From Caulobacter sp. (GTDB lineage: Bacteria > Pseudomonadota > Alphaproteobacteria > Caulobacterales > Caulobacteraceae): a DNA stretch of 64,000 bases. The stretch is taken from contig JAUXMY010000008.1 in NCBI GenBank assembly GCA_030683005.1, forward strand, positions 124,001-188,000. The letters are read 5' to 3'. Shown here piece after piece: positions 58,351 to 64,000 of the stretch (position 1 is the first letter of the stretch; every line of letters begins with the position of its first letter). The notes beneath the pieces were generated by a model. It made no database searches and had not been told where the DNA came from. It was given only the letters and a program-made list of their open reading frames with translations. A program made the position numbers and the translations under genes.

Positions 58351-59210
58351 GCAAGGCGCTGGTGCTGGGCGGCGGCGGTCCGGTGGGGATCGCCTGGGAG
58401 ACCGGGCTGATCGCCGGACTGGCGGAGGCGGGCGTCGCCATCCACCACGCCGACTTCATCCTCGGCACCTCGGCCGGATCGGTGGTCGGCTCGCAGCTGG
58501 CGCTCGGTCGTCAGCCGGACGCCATGCTGCACGCCGAGTTCGCGGCAGCGGCCGCCGCGAAGGAGGCCCAGGCCGCCTCGGGCCGTCCGGTGCCGGACCT
58601 GACGCCGCTGATGGCCATTATGGCCCGCCGCCCGCCCGGCCAGCCGATGCCGGTCGAGCTCATGATCGAGCTCGGGACCTTCGCTCTGGGCGCCCGGACG
58701 GCCAGCGAAGAGGTGTTCATCTCCGGCTTCGGCGCCCTGGCCGAGCTGGAGCATCCCTGGCCGGAGAAGTACGCCTGCACCGCCATCGACGTCGTCACCG
58801 GCGAGTTCCTGCTGTGGAACAAGGACACCGCCGCGCCGCTGCGGCTGGCCGTGCCGTCCTCCTGCTCGGTGCCCGGCATCTTCCCGCCGATCACCATCGA
58901 GGGCCGTCGCTACATGGACGGCGGCATGCGCTCGGGCACCAATGCCGACATGGCGCGGGACCACGAGAAGGTGGTCATCATCGCCGTCGCGCCGCCGATG
59001 ATGCGCCCGCTGATGATGCCGGGGCTGGAGCGCGAGATGGCCGTCATCGCCGACCACGGCGGCGAAGCGCTGCTGCTGGTCCCCGACGACTCCTGCGGCG
59101 CGGCCTTCGGCCTGAACCTGATGGACAGCTCCAACCGCGAGGCCATCGCCCGGGCGGGCTTCGCCCAGGGCCAGGCGGAAGCTGAGCGGATCGGGGCGTT
59201 CTGGGGGTAG
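58347..59210 (+). CDS. Patatin-like phospholipase
   Basis: A 287-residue acyl hydrolase of the patatin family. The oxyanion loop ALVLGGGGPVGIAWETG, the nucleophile GTSAGSV (Ser about residue 41) and the catalytic Asp in RYMDGGMRS are complete; no signal peptide. It is in the ATGA overlap with the epimerase-like gene. The likely action is release of fatty acids from membrane lipids, in the cytoplasm or at the inner membrane. A REP-like hairpin follows. Confidence 0.9.
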   Translation: MSKALVLGGGGPVGIAWETGLIAGLAEAGVAIHHADFILGTSAGSVVGSQLALGRQPDAMLHAEFAAAAAAKEAQAASGRPVPDLTPLMAIMARRPPGQPMPVELMIELGTFALGARTASEEVFISGFGALAELEHPWPEKYACTAIDVVTGEFLLWNKDTAAPLRLAVPSSCSVPGIFPPITIEGRRYMDGGMRSGTNADMARDHEKVVIIAVAPPMMRPLMMPGLEREMAVIADHGGEALLLVPDDSCGAAFGLNLMDSSNREAIARAGFAQGQAEAERIGAFWG

Positions 59211-59215
59211 AGTCC

Positions 59216-59242
59216 GGGACAGACACCGAAGGTGTCTGTCCC
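59216..59242. repeat. REP-like hairpin, family C copy 3
   Basis: GGGACAGACACC and GGTGTCTGTCCC are perfect 12-bp arms with a GAA loop, just behind the patatin gene. Confidence 0.85.
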
Positions 59243-59281
59243 TAAGGGGCGGTTCTGCGCCTGCCCAGGAGGGGCCCTTCA

Positions 59282-59308
59282 GGGACAGACACCTGCGGTG
59301 TCAGTCCC
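59282..59308. repeat. REP-like hairpin, family C copy 4
   Basis: GGGACAGACACC and GGTGTCAGTCCC with one A:A mismatch and a TGC loop, only 40 bp from copy 3; the 3' end of the alpha/beta-hydrolase gene (stop 59301-59303) lies inside it. Confidence 0.8.
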
Positions 59309-60053
59309 CGACCACCTCCTCCACCGCCGCCAGCAGCCGCGCGATATCCTGCGGCCGGCTCAGCCGGTGGTCGCCGTCCTTGATCAGGGTGAAGACCACG
59401 TCCTGGCCCTTGATCGCGTTGGCCAGTTCCAGCGCGTGAAGCCAGGGCACGTCGGGGTCCTCTCGGCCCTGCAGCACCCGCACGGGGACCTCGATCGGCA
59501 CGGGCCCGGGCAGGATTGACCAGCGGGCGCCGTCCTCCAGAAGGGCGCGGGTGATCGGATAGCCGCCGTCGTCGTAGAGCGAGGGCCGGATCCACTCGCC
59601 GTCGCGGTCCAGCGCCACGAAGGCCTCGGGCGGGAAGCCGGGCTTCATCAGCGCCTCGGTGAAATCCGCCGCCGGCGCGATCAGCACCAGGGCGTGCAGC
59701 CGCTCGGGAATCACGGCGGCGACCAGGCAGCTGATCCAGCCGCCCATCGACGAGCCGACCAGCACCAACGGCCCGTCGGTCAGCGCCTCGATCGCGGCCA
59801 GCGCATCCTCGCGCCAGCGGCTGATCGTGCCGTCCCTGAACGCCCCGCTCGATTCGCCGTGGCCCAGGTAGTCGAAGCGCAGGAAGGCCCGGCCGCCGGC
59901 CAGCGCCCAGTCGGCCAGGGCCTGGGCCTTGGTCCCGGCCATGTCGGACATGAAGCCGCCCAGCCAGACCACCGTCGGCCCGACCCCGTCGACCCTGCGC
60001 CAGGCGACGCGTTCGCCGTCGCCGCGATCCAGAAAGCCCGCTTCTTCCCGCAT
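59301..60053 (-). CDS. Alpha/beta hydrolase (ABHD10-like)
   Basis: A 250-residue cytoplasmic alpha/beta hydrolase. GPTVVWLGGFMSDMAGTKAQ, RFDYLGHGESSGAF, the nucleophile GSSMGGWI (Ser about 103), Asp in LQGREDPDVPW, and His in DGDHRLSRPQD make a full triad. The pattern resembles the ABHD10 group (acyl thioesterase/glucuronide hydrolase). ATG 60053 (MREEAGFLDRGD) is preferred to TTG 60059. It is followed (upstream) by a 25-bp inverted repeat and the divergent glycosyltransferase gene. Confidence 0.88.
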   Translation of the reverse strand: MREEAGFLDRGDGERVAWRRVDGVGPTVVWLGGFMSDMAGTKAQALADWALAGGRAFLRFDYLGHGESSGAFRDGTISRWREDALAAIEALTDGPLVLVGSSMGGWISCLVAAVIPERLHALVLIAPAADFTEALMKPGFPPEAFVALDRDGEWIRPSLYDDGGYPITRALLEDGARWSILPGPVPIEVPVRVLQGREDPDVPWLHALELANAIKGQDVVFTLIKDGDHRLSRPQDIARLLAAVEEVVGD

Positions 60054-60063
60054 TTCCAATCAC

Positions 60064-60157
60064 CGTCATGGCCCGACTTGTTCGGGCCACCCAAGAACAG
60101 CGCGCTATCCGACGGATTCACCACGCATGGCTGGCCCGAACAAGTCGGGCCATGACG
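60064..60157. repeat. Intergenic inverted repeat, family F
   Basis: CGTCATGGCCCGACTTGTTC plus GGGCC (60064-60088) is a perfect 25-bp inverted repeat of GGCCCGAACAAGTCGGGCCA plus TGACG (60133-60157), 44 bp apart. It fills the gap between the divergent hydrolase and GT4 genes. Confidence 0.9.
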
Positions 60158-60187
60158 GCGGCGGAGGTGATGGGGTATGCAGGGACC

Positions 60188-61348
60188 GTGACCACACTCC
60201 CCGAAAACTTCACACTGCTGCAGGTGACCCCCGAACTCGAAACGGGCGGGGCCGAGCAGACGACCATCGACGTCGCCCACGCGGTCATCCAGGCCGGAGG
60301 CCGGGCGCTGGTCGCCGCGCGCGGCGGCCGGATGGTCGCGCGGCTGGAGGAAGACGGCGGCCGTCTGGCCCGGATGCCGGTGCAGTCGAAGAACCCGCTG
60401 GTCATGCTGGGCAACGCCGCCCGGCTGATCGACCTGATCCGCAAGGAAAACGTCAGCCTGGTCCACGCCCGCAGCCGGGCCCCGGCCCACAGCGCCCTGT
60501 GGGCGGCCCACACCACCGGCGTGCCGTTCATCGCCACCTATCACGGCGTCTATCACGCCAGGAACAGCCTCAAGCGCTGGTACAACGCGGTCATGACCCG
60601 CGGCGACCTGGTCATCGCCAATTCCGACTACACCCGCGACCACATCCTGGCCGAGCACGACCTCGACCCGGCCCGGGTGGTGACCATTCCGCGCGGCGTG
60701 GACCTGAGCCGGTTCGACCCGCGCAAGGTCGCGCCCGCCCGCGTCGACGCCCTGCGCGCCGCCTGGGGCCTGCCCGCCGACAAGCTGGTCTTCCTGCTGG
60801 CCGGGCGGCTGACCCGGATCAAGGGACAACTGTCGATCATCGAGGCCGCCGCCCGCATGAAGGCCGCCGGGCGCGACGACTTCATCGTGGTCTTCGCCGG
60901 CGACGACCAGGGCCGCACCGGCTACCGGCAGGAAATCCTGACCGCCATCGCCGGGGCCGGCCTGACCGGCATCGTCAAGGTTGTCGGCCATTGTGATGAC
61001 ATGCCGGCCGCCTACATGGCCTGTGATGTCGCCGTGCTGCCCACCCTCAAGCCCGAGTCCTTCGGCCGCGCCGCCGTCGAGCCTCAGGTCATGGAGCGGC
61101 CGGTGATCGTCTCCGACCACGGCGCGGCGCGCGAGACCCTGATCGAGGGCGAAACCGGCTGGCGTGCGGCCGTCGGCGACGCGGAAGCCTGGGCGACGGC
61201 GATGACCCATGCCCTTGACGCCGGCGGCGCCCGCCGACGCGCCATGGGCCAGCAGGCCGCCTCCCGCGCGAGGCGGCTTTATTCCGTCGACGCCATGTGC
61301 GAGGCGACGTTGCAGGTCTATGCTCGCGTCCTGGAGGCGCGTCGTTGA
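60188..61348 (+). CDS. GT4-family glycosyltransferase
   Basis: A 386-residue GT-B fold glycosyltransferase of family 4. N-terminal LLQVTPELETGGAEQTTIDV is the typical acceptor-side motif, and the C-terminal half has LLAGRLTRIKGQLSIIEAAA, the donor-site EX7E in LKPESFGRAAVEPQVME, and the RRLYSVDAMCE end. GTG 60188 is used, but ATG 60170 cannot be excluded (both have Shine-Dalgarno 2 nt away). It overlaps the GT9 gene by 4 bp, so the two are co-translated and probably add two sugars to the LPS core or a similar glycan. Confidence 0.88.
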   Translation: MTTLPENFTLLQVTPELETGGAEQTTIDVAHAVIQAGGRALVAARGGRMVARLEEDGGRLARMPVQSKNPLVMLGNAARLIDLIRKENVSLVHARSRAPAHSALWAAHTTGVPFIATYHGVYHARNSLKRWYNAVMTRGDLVIANSDYTRDHILAEHDLDPARVVTIPRGVDLSRFDPRKVAPARVDALRAAWGLPADKLVFLLAGRLTRIKGQLSIIEAAARMKAAGRDDFIVVFAGDDQGRTGYRQEILTAIAGAGLTGIVKVVGHCDDMPAAYMACDVAVLPTLKPESFGRAAVEPQVMERPVIVSDHGAARETLIEGETGWRAAVGDAEAWATAMTHALDAGGARRRAMGQQAASRARRLYSVDAMCEATLQVYARVLEARR

Positions 61349-62316
61349 GCAAGGAATTGAAGAAGATCCTCGTCATCCAGGCGGGGTCGATCGGACAGTT
61401 CGTCCTGTCGCTGGCGGCGATGAAGCGCATCCGTCAGGCGCACCCTCGCGCGCGCATCACCCTGTTCACCCGCCCGCAGTTCGAGGGCCTGGCCAAGACC
61501 AGCCCTTATTTCAACGAGGTCGAGTCCGAGGAGCGTCCGATCGGTCCCGGCGACTGGCTGCGCGTGCGCGCCTGGATCAAGCGCGAGAAGTTCGAGCGGG
61601 TCTACGACCTCGAATGCTCGCGCTGGACCAACGCCCTGTTCGCCATGCTGCGCCCCTTCCCGCCGGTCTGGTCGGGCACGGCGTTCGGCGCGCGTCTGCG
61701 GCACCGCAATCCCCGCCGTGACGAGATGCACACCCTGGAGCGCCAGGCCGAGCAGCTGCAGGTCGCCGGCATCTGGCCGGACGCCCCGGTCACGCCGGGC
61801 GACGCCCCCGCACCCGATCTCAGCTGGATTCTGCGCCGCGCCCAGGAGCCGCGCCCGGTCGCCGGCGCCCAGGCGCCCAGGCCCTTCGTGCTGATGGTGC
61901 CGGGCGGCGTCGAGAACCGGCCCGAGAAGCGCTGGCCCGTCGAGCGTTACGCCCAGCTGGCCCGTCTGCTGCGCGAGCGCGGCTATGACATCGTCATCAT
62001 CGGCGGCCCGCAGGAGAGCGCGCTGGCCCGACACATCCAGAAGGTCGCCGGCAACGCCCGCGATCTCACCGGCCGCACCGACTTCGCCCAGATCGCCGTA
62101 CTCGGCGCCCGCTGCGTGCTGGCGGTCGGCAACAACACCGGTCCGATGCACCTGATCGCCGCCGCCGGCGCCCCGACCATCGCCGTGGTCGAGGACGAGC
62201 CAGACGCCCTGTTGACCGCTCCGCGCGGCCACGTGGCCGTGCTGCAGGCCCGGAGCCTCGACCAGCTGACCGTTGAAACGGTGGCCACGGCGGCCAATTC
62301 GCTGCTGCCCAGGTAG
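61345..62316 (+). CDS. GT9-family glycosyltransferase (heptosyltransferase-like)
   Basis: A 323-residue GT-B enzyme of family 9, as in LPS heptosyltransferases. ILVIQAGSIGQFVLSLAAMK is the family opening, RITLFTRPQFEGLAKTSPYF follows, and the sugar-nucleotide part has MVPGGVENRPEKRWPVERYA and VGNNTGPMHLIAAAGAPTIA. TTG 61345 with GGAGG 8 nt upstream overlaps the GT4 stop (TTGA). Partner: the preceding GT4. Donor specificity cannot be told from the sequence. Confidence 0.9.
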   Translation: MSKELKKILVIQAGSIGQFVLSLAAMKRIRQAHPRARITLFTRPQFEGLAKTSPYFNEVESEERPIGPGDWLRVRAWIKREKFERVYDLECSRWTNALFAMLRPFPPVWSGTAFGARLRHRNPRRDEMHTLERQAEQLQVAGIWPDAPVTPGDAPAPDLSWILRRAQEPRPVAGAQAPRPFVLMVPGGVENRPEKRWPVERYAQLARLLRERGYDIVIIGGPQESALARHIQKVAGNARDLTGRTDFAQIAVLGARCVLAVGNNTGPMHLIAAAGAPTIAVVEDEPDALLTAPRGHVAVLQARSLDQLTVETVATAANSLLPR

Positions 62317-62375
62317 AAAGCCCGGCCGACGGGTCGCCCTCCGCATGAGAGCGACCCTGATCTTCAAAGCCGCGA

Positions 62376-63128
62376 TCAGATCGTCGGACCGGCGATCGTC
62401 GAGGCCGCCGTCTGGTCATTGACCTCCGACTGACGGTTCACCCTGATGGTGTTCTGGACGTCCTCAACGCCCGAAACCCGTTCGGCGATGTCCTCGGCGC
62501 GCCGCTTGGCCTGACGGCTCGAGACCGTGCCGGTGAGCGTGACCTCGCCCCCCTCAACGGCCACCTCGATATGGGTGGCGTCCAGCCAGGAATCGTCGGT
62601 CAGGCGGTCATTGATGTCCTCGCGGATGCGATCATCCGAGCGGCGATAGCCCTTGGGGCCGCGCCCGCGATGTTCGCCCGGCGTGTCGGCGCCGTCGGTG
62701 ACTGCCTCGAGGTACTCATTGTGCCCCCCGAAGCTGCGCCCCTCGCCCGGCCGTCGGCCATGGTCACGGTCGTGGCCGCGGCCGGTTCTCGCCAGATCGC
62801 CGCCGTCGCCCCGGCCATAGGGCGCGTAGGGTCCGTAGTCATAGGCCTGATCGCCATGGCTCTCACCGGATCGATGGCGTCGCCCGGCCTTTTCGTAGCC
62901 GGGTTCTCCCGACCATTCGACGCCGTAGCCGCGCCCGTGGCCGCCGGGACCGCCCCGGCCGCGGCCGCCCCGGATCGATCCGTCCTCGCCATACCCTCCC
63001 TGGAGCACGGCGTCATTCTCGGCCCCCCGGCCGCCGTTCCACGCTTCGGGGGCGTACATGCCGCGAGCGCCCGTGGATTCGCCCCAACCGTAGCGGCCAC
63101 GCCAGCCCTCGTTGCGATTGTCAGCCAT
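62376..63128 (-). CDS. BON-domain protein with a Gly/Arg-rich N-terminus
   Basis: A 250-residue protein. The first 160 residues are low-complexity Gly/Arg/Tyr/Asp (GWRGRYGWGESTGARG, GGRGRGGPGGHGRGYG), and the C-terminal part (about 180-240) is a single BON domain: DDRIREDINDRLTDDSWLDA, HIEVAVEGGEVTLTGTVSSR, RAEDIAERVSGVEDVQNTIR. BON domains bind membranes or other proteins. No signal peptide is visible, so the cytoplasmic or peripheral location is unclear. GGGAGAGA stands before ATG 63128. It diverges from infC. Confidence 0.8.
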   Translation of the reverse strand: MADNRNEGWRGRYGWGESTGARGMYAPEAWNGGRGAENDAVLQGGYGEDGSIRGGRGRGGPGGHGRGYGVEWSGEPGYEKAGRRHRSGESHGDQAYDYGPYAPYGRGDGGDLARTGRGHDRDHGRRPGEGRSFGGHNEYLEAVTDGADTPGEHRGRGPKGYRRSDDRIREDINDRLTDDSWLDATHIEVAVEGGEVTLTGTVSSRQAKRRAEDIAERVSGVEDVQNTIRVNRQSEVNDQTAASTIAGPTI

Positions 63129-63375
63129 GATGTCTCTCCCTGTGTGCTGATCGACCCTCCCGGCGGGCGGGTCTCGCCCGGAAAACAGGTCGGCGGACCT
63201 GAGGTTCCCGGGGAAGACGGCGCACGGAGGCGATGTCGCGGGCTTGTGATCTTTCGGCCCTGTGGCCGCACGGCGCTTGATCGCGGCGGGGGTCGCGGTC
63301 ATATATCGCTGCATCGACGTGGAACGCTTCGGCGGGCCGCGTCCTTTCGTGCAAACAGCTGTCGGAGCTCCGCCT

Positions 63376-63909
63376 ATTCGCCGTCCCAACAATACGCCGC
63401 CCGTGAAAGACGGGCCGCGCATGAACGAAGACATTCGCGTCCCCCGCGTTCTTCTGATCGATCAGAACGGCGAGAAGCAGGGCGAGATGCCCATCAGTGC
63501 GGCCCTCGAGGCGGCTGAAGAGGTCGGACTCGACCTCGTCGAGATTGTCCCCAACGCCAACCCGCCCGTCTGCAAGATTCTGGACTACGGCAAGTTCAAG
63601 TTCCAGGAGCAGAAGAAGAAGAACGAGGCGCGCAAGCGGCAAAAGGTCGTCGAGCTCAAGGAAATCAAGCTCCGGCCCAACATTGACGTCCACGACTACG
63701 ATGTGAAGGCCAAGGCCATGCATCGCTTCTTCGAGGAAGGCGACAAGGTGAAGGTCACCTTGCGCTTCCGCGGTCGCGAAATGGCCCACCCCGAGCTCGG
63801 TATGAAGCTGCTGCTCAAGGTCAAGGCGGACTTCGACGAGATCGCCAAGGTCGAGTACGAGCCCCGTATGGAAGGCCGCCAGATGATCATGATCCTGGCC
63901 CCGCGCTAG
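63376..63909 (+). CDS. infC: Translation initiation factor IF-3 with AUU start
   Basis: The 177-residue IF-3 binds the 30S subunit and checks start codons. The likely start is ATT 63376 ([20 protein letters not shown]), because GGAG stands 8 nt upstream and the protein then begins as in alphaproteobacterial IF-3; the ATG at 63421 would delete the conserved KDGPR block. An AUU start is the known basis for IF-3 autoregulation in E. coli. N-terminal domain with [20 protein letters not shown], linker with [20 protein letters not shown], and C-terminal domain with [20 protein letters not shown] are complete. An intrinsic terminator follows. Confidence 0.93.
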   Translation: MRRPNNTPPVKDGPRMNEDIRVPRVLLIDQNGEKQGEMPISAALEAAEEVGLDLVEIVPNANPPVCKILDYGKFKFQEQKKKNEARKRQKVVELKEIKLRPNIDVHDYDVKAKAMHRFFEEGDKVKVTLRFRGREMAHPELGMKLLLKVKADFDEIAKVEYEPRMEGRQMIMILAPR

Positions 63910-63931
63910 GCCCGGTCATCCGCAAAGACGA

Positions 63932-63963
63932 AACGCCCCGGCCCCCAAGTCCGGGGCGTTTTG
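63932..63963 (+). terminator. Intrinsic terminator after infC
   Basis: AACGCCCCGG (63932-63941) pairs with CCGGGGCGTT (63951-63960), followed by TTT, 22 bp after the infC stop. This may be a terminator or attenuator before the next gene outside the window. Confidence 0.92.
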
Positions 63964-64000
63964 CTGTGGGGTCATCGCTGAAAGACGCCCGGCATGTGAC

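Overview
The window is GC-rich, gene-dense chromosomal DNA from an alphaproteobacterium, most probably a member of the Caulobacteraceae (Caulobacter or Phenylobacterium-like). The best evidence is gcrA (22282-22806). Its upstream region carries three GANTC (CcrM) sites and a near-consensus CtrA box, which is the wiring known for the Caulobacter cell-cycle circuit. The dense intergenic inverted repeats, the long dCTP deaminase and the set of small alphaproteobacterial DUF proteins fit this. Species cannot be fixed from the sequence alone.

Layout. (a) 1-3070: the right end of an integrated element. It holds a truncated hypothetical gene, an HNH-like gene, an AT-rich patch, and a three-gene overlapping operon ending in a tyrosine integrase. 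The element abuts the 3' end of tRNA-Gly(CCC). (b) 3190-11600: a GGDEF-EAL protein interrupted by an in-frame TAG, an HD-domain protein, a GumN/TraB protein, an exported alpha/beta hydrolase, an XRE regulator with three small membrane proteins, a lipoprotein and dCTP deaminase. (c) 11600-20300: a repeat-rich gap, metZ-apaG, two small genes of uncertain role, a DUF2189 membrane protein, hslO (Hsp33), a coiled-coil-type protein with a 27-bp minisatellite, and argD-argF-DUF2164. (d) 20300-28400: an M28 peptidase, an ABC-2 permease, gcrA, xseA, a DUF2093 gene coupled to an M23 peptidase that appears to start at CTG, a response regulator, a lipid A acyltransferase, an XRE regulator and hisN. (e) 28400-40130: a barstar-like gene, lipase, SCP2, a PPOX flavoprotein, two exported methyltransferase-like paralogues, hsp20 with a ROSE-like thermometer, two pentapeptide-repeat paralogues, a deaminase, gpmA, and two paralogous small exported proteins. 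(f) 40260-63910: envelope-sugar metabolism (kdsD, phosphomannomutase, ugd, glmM, glmS, galU, two glycosyltransferases). Between these lie a 1322-residue exported Cys-rich protein, a DUF969-DUF979-DUF2891 operon, a Phd/VapC toxin-antitoxin pair, ohrR/ohr, a patatin, a BON-domain protein and infC with its AUU start.

The envelope genes form a logical set. GlmS and GlmM feed UDP-GlcNAc, KdsD feeds KDO, the phosphomannomutase/phosphoglucomutase with GalU and Ugd makes UDP-glucose and UDP-glucuronate, and the GT4, GT9 and LpxL-type enzymes use such precursors or lipid A. Intergenic DNA carries at least six families of inverted repeats, several with multiple copies.

The most novel items are the 1322-residue exported protein, the DUF969/DUF979/DUF2891 operon, the paired WRGYAWWQ exported proteins, and several start-codon or RNA-hairpin features (CTG start, ROSE-like thermometer, hairpins over Shine-Dalgarno sites). 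No complete, clearly new defence or mobile system is visible. The island at the left edge is truncated by the window.
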